A stretch of DNA of 64,000 bases from JAHCHG01 sp041394845 (GTDB lineage Bacteria > Acidobacteriota > Blastocatellia > Pyrinomonadales > Pyrinomonadaceae): NCBI GenBank assembly GCA_041394845.1, contig JAWKHL010000005.1, positions 248,001 through 312,000 of the forward strand. Direction: 5' to 3'. The notes beneath the pieces are model-generated. The model was not told the DNA's origin. It saw only the letters and a list, made by a program, of their open reading frames with translations, and searched no databases. This document shows, in pieces, positions 55,199 to 63,680 of this stretch. The position numbers and the translations under genes were made by a program. How positions within the stretch are numbered: position 1 is the first letter of the stretch; every line of letters begins with the position of its first letter.

Positions 55199-55849
55199 AT
55201 GAATACGAAAAGAACAAAACTTTTGTCAATGGCAGTCACCTTTTTGTTTTTGATGCTTTTGGGAGCGGGCCAGCTTTTCGCTCAACCGACAGATGCCCAG
55301 ATCAAAAAGCAGGTGTCGGGAGCCAGAACGGTTTCCGTAACACTGGGAAAACCGGGAACAAAATCCTGGAGTTCGACCTACAAAAAATACGTCTGGACCC
55401 GGAATTTCACCGCCAAGCTGAAAACGAACGATCCGGAAATCTTTGTCATCGTCAAGGGGTACGCGGCTTATGACATCACGGGCGGACGGTACGTTTTTTG
55501 GCGGACCTTTACCACTTCCAACAGCTATGAGGGCATTCCCGATCCATCGGCCGCCGACGTCGAGGGACTGATCGCCGAATTCGGGGTGGAAAAATTTATG
55601 GGGAATTATTTTTTCAATCACGTCGTCGGACAGGTCGAGTCGATCGGTCTTTCCGATAATCCCGGGTACGAATGGCACACGCCGAACTCGGTTTCGCTCA
55701 ACGTGGTGGCGGTTTACACCGAACGAACAAATGACGTCGGCGGCAAGGAAAGGGTGGCCCGAATCTTTCGGATCAGGCTTTATCGGGATTCCCCGAAGTC
55801 GGCCTGGAAAAACCTGATCACCTCTTCCTACGAGGCCAAAAAACTTTAG
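55199..55849 (+). CDS. Exported protein, unknown
   Basis: The protein is 216 residues from the ATG at 55199 (GGAGA 6 bases upstream; an ATG at 55187 is possible). The signal peptide is LLSMAVTFLFLMLLGAGQLFAQ. The mature domain is alternating beta/aromatic (TYKKYVWTRNFTAKLK, GRYVFWRTFTTSNSYEGIP) and ends LITSSYEAKKL. No family recognised. It is probably periplasmic, in the same-strand run of small genes. Confidence 0.75.
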   Translation: MNTKRTKLLSMAVTFLFLMLLGAGQLFAQPTDAQIKKQVSGARTVSVTLGKPGTKSWSSTYKKYVWTRNFTAKLKTNDPEIFVIVKGYAAYDITGGRYVFWRTFTTSNSYEGIPDPSAADVEGLIAEFGVEKFMGNYFFNHVVGQVESIGLSDNPGYEWHTPNSVSLNVVAVYTERTNDVGGKERVARIFRIRLYRDSPKSAWKNLITSSYEAKKL

Positions 55850-55885
55850 AAGAAACTTTCAAAAGGATCAAAAGGAGAAAATGAA

Positions 55886-56728
55886 ATGAAAAAAAATATC
55901 TTGTTAGCTTTAATCGTCGGAGCGTTTATGTTTTCCGGGGCTTTAACGGTGGCGGCCAAAAAGGCTTTGCCCGCGTCGTCGCTGAGCGGCGGTCAGGGGC
56001 TCGATCTGAACGCGCTGGCCGAATTGTTCAAGGAATCGAGCAATGTGGAAAAGTTCGAACTGGAATTGAACAAACCCGAAACCGGTCTCAACAACCTTGA
56101 CCTCGATGAGAACGACGAGGTCGATTATATCCGGGTCGAAGAACAGGTCGAGGATGACACTCATCTGATCGTCCTTCAAACCCAACTGGCCGAGAACGAG
56201 GTTCAGGATGTGGCGACCATCGCCGTTGAAAAGGAGGACGAAGAGAATTACCAGATGCAGGTTCAGGGCGATCCGGACATTTACGGAGAAAACTTTTACA
56301 TCGTCCCCGCCTATCGGGGGATCGGCGCCTGGCCGATCGTCGGTTGGATTTATCGTCCGGTTTATCGTCCGTATCGTTCGGTTTTCGGTTTTCGGGTTTA
56401 TCCGAGATGGTGGCGTCCCTGGCGGCCCGTCACGATCAACGTTTACCGGACGCGGACGGTCAGATTCGTCGGACGGAACAATTTCGTGGCTTCAAAGACG
56501 GTCCGGGTCAAAACCGTCCACAAGGTCAGTTATAACCGGCAAACCTCGACCCTGGTCAGAAAGAACAAGGTGGTCGTCAATAAGGGGAATACGACGGTCG
56601 TCAAGGGAAGCGTCAAAAAAACCAACAACAACGGAACGACCGTAAAAAAAGGGGTCAGGAAAACGACCCAGACCAAAAACGGGAGTAAAACCAAAACCAA
56701 GGTCAAAGTGAAGAAAAAAAATAATTAG
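55886..56728 (+). CDS. Exported protein with acidic domain and basic tail
   Basis: This 280-residue protein has a signal peptide (ILLALIVGAFMFSGALTVA). An acidic domain follows (about 55-140), containing LDLDENDEVDYIRVEEQ and QDVATIAVEKEDEE, then iYGENFYIVPAYR. The C-terminal half is Trp/Arg-rich (YPRWWRPWRPV) and then very Lys/Asn/Thr-rich (KKTNNNGTTVKK ... KKKNN). The DxNxDxxVDYI and YGxxYI pattern recurs in exported proteins of Bacteroidota and Acidobacteriota with unknown role. The basic tail could bind envelope polymers. Confidence 0.78.
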   Translation: MKKNILLALIVGAFMFSGALTVAAKKALPASSLSGGQGLDLNALAELFKESSNVEKFELELNKPETGLNNLDLDENDEVDYIRVEEQVEDDTHLIVLQTQLAENEVQDVATIAVEKEDEENYQMQVQGDPDIYGENFYIVPAYRGIGAWPIVGWIYRPVYRPYRSVFGFRVYPRWWRPWRPVTINVYRTRTVRFVGRNNFVASKTVRVKTVHKVSYNRQTSTLVRKNKVVVNKGNTTVVKGSVKKTNNNGTTVKKGVRKTTQTKNGSKTKTKVKVKKKNN

Positions 56729-56785
56729 CCGGGGGAGGGATTCCCCTTCGGCTCGAACAAAAATATCTATCAAAGGAGAAAAATT

Positions 56786-57268
56786 ATGTCTGAAGTATAT
56801 CTGACCCTGCTTCGCATCGGACCCGATCTGAAGGGAGACGAGCAGGGAATCTTAAAGGTCATGGAGGGAAATTTCATGAAGGCCGTGTTTGCCACGCGCG
56901 AAAACGACAAAAATCTCAGTTACAGCAGTTTGAGGGTCGGCATCTATGAGATGGAACACAGCGTCAAGGAAAACCAGTTGGACGGCACACCGTGCGATCC
57001 GATCAACTGCCTGAGACCGACCGATCTGCGAATCAAACACGTTCTGATCCACCGGGCCAAGAATGACAACCCGAACACGCTGGCCGGTTGCATTGCGCCG
57101 GGAAGCTGGGGGAAACTCTGGGGTTTCGGCGGTTCGGAAGCGGCAATGGAAGAGCTTTTTGTGGCTTTGGGCGGTTACCAGAAGAAAAAAAAGGTGACTT
57201 TGAAAGTCCTGAGCAACGCCACCGGGGTCGGACTCGAAACCAAAGATGACTGGTGGCGGACGAAATAG
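56786..57268 (+). CDS. DUF5675-like protein
   Basis: This 160-residue protein has a strong AAAGGAG site and no signal peptide. The block HVLIHRAKNDNPNTLAGCI around residues 86-104, with the GCI cysteine, followed by a G-rich turn and an FxxAL helix, resembles DUF5675. That family is met in phage, T6SS and contractile-injection contexts and is probably peptidoglycan-related. No catalytic proof. It is the last plus-strand gene of the run and is convergent with the EEP-like gene. Confidence 0.65.
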   Translation: MSEVYLTLLRIGPDLKGDEQGILKVMEGNFMKAVFATRENDKNLSYSSLRVGIYEMEHSVKENQLDGTPCDPINCLRPTDLRIKHVLIHRAKNDNPNTLAGCIAPGSWGKLWGFGGSEAAMEELFVALGGYQKKKKVTLKVLSNATGVGLETKDDWWRTK

Positions 57269-57371
57269 TCAACCGAGGCTTTCCGAAAATCTTTTCCAAT
57301 GACCATCGGTTTGAAAAAAAAATCGGCTTTGGGGGCCATCCCCCGACTCTCCCCGCAAAAACAACCAACGG

Positions 57372-60134
57372 TTAATTGGGCAATTCAACTTCGACCAGTA
57401 TCGGCAGGTGGTCGCTGACCAGACCGCCATAGGTCCCCCATAACCTGAGATCGGGACGCTTTTCCAGATTGGTGATGGCGTCGAACAATTCACCCATTAC
57501 AATTAATCGCTGTTCGCCCGGTTTTTTCTTGCGCACTTTTTTGGTTGGGGTTGAGGCGCTGCTTTCCTCCACCGGTTCGTCATCATCGAGGAGATCGGAG
57601 AAAAGAGAATCGTCCATCATATCCTCCTCACCCAGTTCATCGACGGTGTTGATCTCTATTTTGCTTTTCTTTTTTGAGCTCTTTCCGGTGCCGGATTTTT
57701 TGGATTTTTTCTTGGATTTTTTCTTGGGGGCTTTTTCTTCTTTTTCGACCTCTTTAACGATTGGGGCAACTTGGGAAATGGCCTTTCTCATGTATTGAAG
57801 GTAATCATCTTTAATATTGAAAACCCCGTAAATGTTCTTCGCCAGTAATTCTGCAAAAAACGATTTTCGTCCCCAAAGCCATTTGCCGAATTCCTCTCGT
57901 TTCCCGCGCAGGAATTGGTCGGCTTCCAGAAATTTACCGCAATGCCGGGCCAGCCACGGCTCGGCATCGGTCAGGGTGGCGTTGATAAGTCTGATGATTC
58001 CCGAATAATTATACAAAACCTGGTCAAACATCACTTGTTTGATTTCCAGGGTTTCAGAACCTTGCAAGGTGGCGGCGGAGATGGTTTCGGCCAGGAGCTG
58101 GGGAGGGAAAAAAGCCTGGTAATTGGAAACAACCCCGCTGCGGACAATGACCGCGCCGCCCAGAAAATCAAAAGGCATATATGCCGCGTCGTATGGTTCG
58201 GAAAACAACTCCTTGCCCTTGGCGATGTTCAGCGGTCGTTTGAGAGTTGTCCGCGGGTTGGTTTTGTCATTTTTCAGCCGCCGAAGGTAGCCTGCGCCGC
58301 CCATCTCGCGGACATGTTTTTCGCGCAGCGCGGCTCGGCGGCGGCCGGCCGGGTTGTTTGCCTTTCGGCCCGTTTCCGGATCAACAAAAGCGGACGGCAG
58401 GTTGAAATCCCCGACGATCAGAGCCGGTTGTTTTTGGCCGGCCAGAAAACGCGCCTCGTCTTCCATGGTCTCCATTCGCGCCCAGACAGCACTTTCCGGA
58501 CCTTCTTCCTTCGGTTTCAAATTCCGGATCTCTTTGGAACCCGAGTAGCGGTTATGGTGGAGGGCAAAAGGCACCCACATTTCCGGAGTCACGGGGAAGT
58601 TTATTTTAAGGGCGGAACGACCGGCCAAAACATGTTTGGGTTGTTGTGAAACCAGCAATCCGTGGGTTTGGTTGCCATGCAGAATGCCGTAGATGCCTTT
58701 GGTCCCAAGCCCGAGATCCTCGTATTGTTCTTTAAAAAAGGTCTCCAGGTGCTGTGGGGTGTAGGGGCGGTAGGCCACGCCGTAGGTCTCAGCGCGAGGT
58801 TTGGGCAAAATCTCCAATCGGATCAATCCGTTGATCAATAATTCGCCATCGCTGGCCGTGTAGATGGGGCCGTTTTCCGGATCGTGCGCGACCAGTTTCA
58901 GTGGCTGACCCGTTCCCAGCAACAGGGCGAGGACAACCAGATCGGCCGGTTCGCCGTAATCGTTTACCCAGAGGGGAAGTTGCGAAGGGAGCAGAACCGG
59001 CGGGGGCATTCCAAATGTCGGATGGGGCGGGGATTTTGAGGGCATTTGGGGGTTGGGTTCCAGAGTTCCAAATCCTTTCCTCAATATCAGGGCCAGCAGC
59101 AGGAGTTGGATAACCTCGGCAATACCGGACTCCAGAGAAGGAGAACTAAAGTCAGATGCGACAATTCTCGCCGCCAGGATCGCCTCGCGCACGACGCCCA
59201 GTTCCGTTTCCGGCTGATTCAGGAACTGTTCCGGGAACGAAATCAGGTCGAAAAGAACCCGCTGGATCAACATCTGATCTTCATTTTCCTTCAGCGAAAA
59301 GTTGCCTTGTCGCATTCCCTCCAGACACCATTTGGCCCATTCTAAAAGCGACCCGTCCAGTGAGTTCAATTGAGGGGGGCGGGAAACAAAGCTTTGAAAA
59401 TTGTTGGAGGTTTGTTCAAGCAGGGCAAATGCCCGGAGGAGGCCTTCCAGTGTCAAATTGGGAAGATCGGCCGGCCGCACGCTGTAACCCTCGCCAATCA
59501 GCATCAGCGCCCGGATGCGGTCCGGTTCGGGCGCAAACTGTTTATCCGGCACCTTCATCGGCAATTCCGAAAGACCGTGAGTCGCGGGGCTGACCAGCGG
59601 CTCCACGGTTCGTTTTTGAAGGTCGTTACTGTTTTGTTCCTTAAGCGTCCAACGATTGGCAAGCAAGGTCATCGCCTGTCCGACATCGGAACCGGTTTCC
59701 ATGATCAGCAAAGCATCGGCGCCAATCCGGAAAGCCAAATCCGCCACAATTGCGATCCGCGCCTGATTGCGTCTTGATTCGATCGGTTTGGTGCCGGCCG
59801 GCCGGTTGTCGTGGGTGAAATTCTCCAGATTCCACACCAGGGCTCGGAAATAGCGGATTTGAGGTCGATAAACGTTTCCCAGATTGGGGGCTACGGGGGT
59901 TGGGTGCAACGGTTGCTGAATTGGGGTGACCGGTTTTTGGATCAGAAAATTGAGTTGATCAAAGCGGTTTTGAAGGGTTTCGTGGAATTTGACTTGTTCG
60001 TCATTTCGCTGCCTCTCAGCCTCGGCCAGTTCCTTGATAGCCAAAAGTGACGTTTTCTGATCCGCCGGCCACGGACAGGCTTCCAGCCATTGAGGCGTCA
60101 GATCAAAAGCGCTTTGAAATGGGTTCGGTCTCAT
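57372..60134 (-). CDS. 920-residue EEP-fold (DNase I-like) protein with large insertions
   Basis: The catalytic motifs of the exonuclease-endonuclease-phosphatase fold are present but spread out: ALVWNLENF (about 98-106), LLIMETGSD with Glu146, VGDFN (about 574-578) and VSDHLPI (about 906-912). A normal EEP domain is only 250-300 residues. Here two long inserts (about 150-450 and 600-890) separate them, the second containing a Lys/Ser-rich and then acidic low-complexity stretch (PKKKSKKKSKKSGTGKSS). No signal peptide. Its ATG overlaps the stop of the LysM gene upstream (ATGA), so the three-gene unit is translationally coupled. Predicted nuclease or phosphodiesterase, target unknown; a secreted toxin is one possibility. 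Confidence 0.82.
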   Translation of the reverse strand: MRPNPFQSAFDLTPQWLEACPWPADQKTSLLAIKELAEAERQRNDEQVKFHETLQNRFDQLNFLIQKPVTPIQQPLHPTPVAPNLGNVYRPQIRYFRALVWNLENFTHDNRPAGTKPIESRRNQARIAIVADLAFRIGADALLIMETGSDVGQAMTLLANRWTLKEQNSNDLQKRTVEPLVSPATHGLSELPMKVPDKQFAPEPDRIRALMLIGEGYSVRPADLPNLTLEGLLRAFALLEQTSNNFQSFVSRPPQLNSLDGSLLEWAKWCLEGMRQGNFSLKENEDQMLIQRVLFDLISFPEQFLNQPETELGVVREAILAARIVASDFSSPSLESGIAEVIQLLLLALILRKGFGTLEPNPQMPSKSPPHPTFGMPPPVLLPSQLPLWVNDYGEPADLVVLALLLGTGQPLKLVAHDPENGPIYTASDGELLINGLIRLEILPKPRAETYGVAYRPYTPQHLETFFKEQYEDLGLGTKGIYGILHGNQTHGLLVSQQPKHVLAGRSALKINFPVTPEMWVPFALHHNRYSGSKEIRNLKPKEEGPESAVWARMETMEDEARFLAGQKQPALIVGDFNLPSAFVDPETGRKANNPAGRRRAALREKHVREMGGAGYLRRLKNDKTNPRTTLKRPLNIAKGKELFSEPYDAAYMPFDFLGGAVIVRSGVVSNYQAFFPPQLLAETISAATLQGSETLEIKQVMFDQVLYNYSGIIRLINATLTDAEPWLARHCGKFLEADQFLRGKREEFGKWLWGRKSFFAELLAKNIYGVFNIKDDYLQYMRKAISQVAPIVKEVEKEEKAPKKKSKKKSKKSGTGKSSKKKSKIEINTVDELGEEDMMDDSLFSDLLDDDEPVEESSASTPTKKVRKKKPGEQRLIVMGELFDAITNLEKRPDLRLWGTYGGLVSDHLPILVEVELPN

Positions 60135-60799
60135 AGGTCGGGCTCCGCACTGGAAATATGTTGGGCCAGCAGACCCACTTGTTGGTGATGTTCATCAAGG
60201 GATCGGCGGGTGGCGTCATCCAGTTCGCCGGTCTCGGGCAGCCCCATCAAACGCTGGAACCGCTGCAGGGCCAAAACGGTGTCCCGCCCCATTTTGCCGG
60301 CATCGGCCAGGCAGGAAAATCCCAGGTTGCTGAGGCGCTGCTGGACACCCAATAAAGTTGACTTGGGTTCCAGTTCTCCAAAGGCCAGTTCCAGTTCAAG
60401 TTCATCCAGAAAAAGTCGGCCGGTCCGCGCGGAGTTGGGTATGAAATGGCGGAGAACGCCGTTTTCGTCGGTGATGCCCTCCAGAGGATCTCCATCGACG
60501 ACCAGCCGGTAGGAACGCTCACTTCGCGGGTTTCCCCAGGCATCAAGCACCTGCAGGATAAACCGCATGGGCACTCCTTTTAGCCGAAAGCGGTAGCGTT
60601 TGCCCGTGACCAAAGATAAAGACTTGACCGTCAGATCCGGCACGGTGAGATGATCGCCCGCCGCCAGCACATCCATATGATCGCGTTGATCCTTAAGCTG
60701 GGCGTTGTCCGGGTGGGACCAGATCGTATCGGGAGCAAAACCCGTGGCGCCAGCAATGCGGGCAACGGTATCCCCGGGGTTGATTTGTAACTTATTCAT
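60131..60799 (-). CDS. LysM and peptidoglycan-binding domain protein
   Basis: This 222-residue protein has an N-terminal LysM-like domain (about 3-55; PGDTVARIAGATGF, TIWSHPDNAQL, LAAGDHLTVP), a middle beta domain (about 65-145, VDGDPLEGITDENGVLRHF) and a C-terminal PG_binding_1 helix bundle (about 150-205, LGVQQRLSNLGF, TVLALQRFQRLMGLPETGELDD). Proteins with this HPxN...L.PGD pattern are found as adaptors in contractile injection and T6SS loci (family knowledge). Coupled by a 4-base overlap to the EEP gene. Confidence 0.85.
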   Translation of the reverse strand: MNKLQINPGDTVARIAGATGFAPDTIWSHPDNAQLKDQRDHMDVLAAGDHLTVPDLTVKSLSLVTGKRYRFRLKGVPMRFILQVLDAWGNPRSERSYRLVVDGDPLEGITDENGVLRHFIPNSARTGRLFLDELELELAFGELEPKSTLLGVQQRLSNLGFSCLADAGKMGRDTVLALQRFQRLMGLPETGELDDATRRSLDEHHQQVGLLAQHISSAEPDL

Positions 60800-60878
60800 G
60801 ACGCATCATCCGAAATGGCTGATCAACTTTCCCGTTTTTATAAAAGTGTCTTTTCTTCGCTGATTTATTTCCTTCGAA

Positions 60879-61346
60879 TCACGAAGACAAGGTCCTTGAG
60901 GCAACCGCCTCGATAAACTCCCAGGCCTCCTTATCCCGTTCGGGAAAAGTAACCTCGCATTCGCCCGGGGGATCGCTTTCAACCCGGGCCCAACCATTTT
61001 GATCGAGTTTACCCTCCTTTAAACTTCCGTCGGGCATGACCACCCTGTATTTTTCATCCGGAACGGGCCGGCCGTCCTCACCGACCAATTCAATTTCGAT
61101 CCAATGCCGATGTTTTTCATCCTTCATCCTGAACTTGTGAACCTGATTGGTCGGCTCTTTAACTTCTTTCGGACGCGGGTCGGGTATGAAAACGACATCT
61201 CCCGGCACCAACCGGTTGAGTTCCCCGCGTTGGCCGCGCAAGGTTCCGTTGTTTGGGTGTTTCCAAGCGGTTGCCGGTAAGATGCCTTTTTCCTGTATGA
61301 CGCAAAAAATACAATCGCCCAGTTTCATTTGATAATTAATTGCCAT
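60879..61346 (-). CDS. LysM-type adaptor-like protein
   Basis: This 155-residue gene starts at the ATG at 61346; the longer frame to 61568 has no support. The LysM-like part is KLGDCIFCVIQEKG, TAWKHPNNGTLRGQRGEL, LVPGDVVFIPDPRPKE, then a beta domain with VHKFRMKDEKHRHWIEI and GEDGRPVPDEKYRV. It is a shorter version of the neighbouring LysM protein and lacks the PG_binding domain. Likely first gene of the LysM-LysM-EEP operon. No signal peptide. Confidence 0.82.
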   Translation of the reverse strand: MAINYQMKLGDCIFCVIQEKGILPATAWKHPNNGTLRGQRGELNRLVPGDVVFIPDPRPKEVKEPTNQVHKFRMKDEKHRHWIEIELVGEDGRPVPDEKYRVVMPDGSLKEGKLDQNGWARVESDPPGECEVTFPERDKEAWEFIEAVASRTLSS

Positions 61347-62054
61347 ATTAGGAAAAATTGTGGTTGGGAAAGATATCCGGCCCTCGCCCGTTAACCGGCT
61401 TGTTTTTTCCAAACCCGACGTTCCGGCAAAATCCCCAATTCCGCCCTTAAAAAGTCCAAAAGGAAACAGACAATAAAAAAACCTCCCTTTTTCAATGCCC
61501 GCTGTAAAGGCAAACCCTTTACAAAAAAAGGCGCATGAAAAATGAAACGGGATTTGGAAATGACTCAAAGAAAAAAAGCCGGGTTCTCAATTGAGAACTC
61601 AGCTTGGAAAAACGCAGAATTATTTGATGCTTTCTGGAAATTTTAGGAAGAAAATAAAAGCCGCGGGAGTTTCCGAACATAAATTACTTTTAATTTTTGA
61701 CCCTCAATAAAATAAAATTTCCCGGTCAACAAAATTTAAACTCTTTTCCAACAACTCTTCTGTGAAACCGGGGCCAAATAGCTTCTCTAAAAGAGTTGTT
61801 ACGAAAGAAGAGAGTAAATTAATCGATTGTTTTGAAACTACCACAACCGAAAAAATTTTGTCAAAGCACTTGGGTTTTGATCTCTAATAACTACCTCTGG
61901 AAATTTAGGAGCCAATATTCCTTTGCAAATTGAAGGCCGGGAAGTTTTGCCGGAACCCATCAGATAAACCGGGAAACACCCTTTGAAGAAAAGCTCAAAG
62001 AGCCGAAAAAAACGGCGGCCCCGACCGGTTACCGACGTTATCCCTCACCCTAGG
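61347..62054. other. 708-base non-coding region with hairpins
   Basis: No convincing gene. It contains a 16-base perfect palindrome (61583-61598) inside an imperfect larger stem that is followed on the minus strand by a T-run (61571-61606), a plausible terminator. A second structure has AACAACTCTT (61750-61759) pairing with AAGAGTTGTT (61791-61800) inside an outer purine/pyrimidine stem. Confidence 0.5.
61571..61606 (-). terminator. Candidate minus-strand terminator
   Basis: Stem around the palindrome GTTCTCAATTGAGAAC, extended by imperfect pairs, with seven Ts downstream on the minus strand. It would end a transcript coming from the caspase-like gene, about 450 bases after its stop. Confidence 0.5.
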
Positions 62055-63482
62055 CTAAAACACCTCAAACCAACCGCTTGCCAGTTTGATGTTTCCGTAA
62101 TAAACGTCAACCCGGTATTTTCCGGCCCCGTAACTGTAGCCGTCGGAATGGCCCCAACCCTTGGCGACCATCGAATTTTCCCAGCCCTTTTCGAAATAAG
62201 TGTCAACCTCCTGAGTTTGGAGCGCGGTGTTTTTCGAATCGTAATAAATGGCGCGGATTCTGAAATCCCGGCGGGCGGTTTGTTTGGGAAATTCAAATTC
62301 GATCTGCCAGCAGATAAAACGACTGTTTAACGGAAAACGGGTGGCGTAAACCCTCTTATCCGAAGGAGTCAGTTCCTGCGGGGATTCGAAAAAAAGGAGA
62401 TTGGTAACTTTGGCGTTAAGGGCCGGAACGTAGGTTCCGATGCCGACCACCCCTTCGTTTCCAGGGGTCTGGCGGGAGATCTGCGGGTCGGGTTTTGCCC
62501 CCTCGGTCAGACTCTGGATCTTTATCCGGGCGATCTCGGCGAAATCGCCGTTGGGATATTTGCGGAGGTAAGCCCGGAAACTCTCGGGATTGGTGCTGTC
62601 TTTGATCGAATTCCAAAAAGTAAGTTCGATGGTCTTGGCGCTCGGCCCGAGATCGACCGGTTGCGAAATGCTGCCGGAAGATCCGCCGGCAGGGATCGGC
62701 TGGTTCTTTGATACCGTAAAGCGAAAGCTTCCCGTCAGTGATGATGATTCCCAGGGGGTTTGTTTCCCCTCGGTGGAACTCAAAACCGAGATCCTGACCC
62801 GTTTGAAGACCTCTTCGATCCCGAGATTGCTGGTTCGAATGTTTTTCAGGAGTTCCTGAGTGTAAAGCCCGTTCCGCCCCGGTCCGTCCGAAGCGACCGA
62901 TCCCGGAGCCGTCGCATAGGCGATGATGGTTCCGCTGGGGGCGTCCATTTGGGCCAGTCCCTGGGATTGCGAACGGAACGAACGGGAAAAAGGATTGTTC
63001 CGGCAGGCGTCGAGGATGACTATGTTCATCGGATTTTGCGAGGCCTCCATCTGAGCCAGCACAAACCCGGCATCGACCGCCTCGTACTCGACCTCCTCTT
63101 CGCTGTTAAAAGTCGCGCTGATCGGAACCAGATAATTTGTCCCGTTGACCTGGATCCCGTGTCCGGCGAAGTAAAACAATCCGACCCCGCCCTTGGTCCT
63201 TAATTTCGTCCCGAACTCGCGGATCGCCCGTTTCATCTCGGTCTGATTGAGGTTGGTCTTATAAATCACCTCGAAACCCGTGTCGCGCAAGGCGGCGGCG
63301 ATGTCGGTGGCATCGTTGATGGGGTTTTTTAGCGGGGAATTGGCATAGGCGGCGTTGCCGATAACCAGAGCGGTTCGGATTTCGGTCGGGTCCGATTCCT
63401 GAACCAGCTGGCGGTTTTGGGCGACGACCGACCAGGTGAAAAATAAAGCGAGTGAAAAGGCAAAAGCTGCAAGTTTTCTCAT
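62055..63482 (-). CDS. Exported caspase-like (C14/metacaspase) protein
   Basis: The protein is 475 residues from the ATG at 63482; an ATG at 63491 lies directly against the ribosome site. Signal peptide LAAFAFSLALFFTWSVVAQ. The C14 domain (about 35-255) starts ALVIGNAAY with NPINDATDIAAAL, has the catalytic His108 in YFAGHGI and Cys160 in LDACRNNPF. A middle helical part contains SFRAYLRKYPNGDFAE, a repeat known in such proteins, and a C-terminal beta domain (about 350-475) ends KYRVDVYYGNIKLASGWFEV. Substrate specificity of prokaryotic caspase-like proteins is usually Arg/Lys. Role unknown; periplasmic location is inferred from the signal. Confidence 0.93.
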   Translation of the reverse strand: MRKLAAFAFSLALFFTWSVVAQNRQLVQESDPTEIRTALVIGNAAYANSPLKNPINDATDIAAALRDTGFEVIYKTNLNQTEMKRAIREFGTKLRTKGGVGLFYFAGHGIQVNGTNYLVPISATFNSEEEVEYEAVDAGFVLAQMEASQNPMNIVILDACRNNPFSRSFRSQSQGLAQMDAPSGTIIAYATAPGSVASDGPGRNGLYTQELLKNIRTSNLGIEEVFKRVRISVLSSTEGKQTPWESSSLTGSFRFTVSKNQPIPAGGSSGSISQPVDLGPSAKTIELTFWNSIKDSTNPESFRAYLRKYPNGDFAEIARIKIQSLTEGAKPDPQISRQTPGNEGVVGIGTYVPALNAKVTNLLFFESPQELTPSDKRVYATRFPLNSRFICWQIEFEFPKQTARRDFRIRAIYYDSKNTALQTQEVDTYFEKGWENSMVAKGWGHSDGYSYGAGKYRVDVYYGNIKLASGWFEVF

Positions 63483-63680
63483 ATGTCCCATCCCTTCCGA
63501 AAAATGTTTTCGGTCAGATATTAAAGGTAAAGTTTTTCGGTTTCAAGCCGGAAAACGGATCGGATTCCTTCGGCGGAAAAAAAACTTCGAACCATCCGGT
63601 TTTTTTCCCGATCCATTGTCGATCCGTTCCTTATCAAATTACGAATAAAGCCCTAATTCTTTGAAATTTTAGGCCGAATT

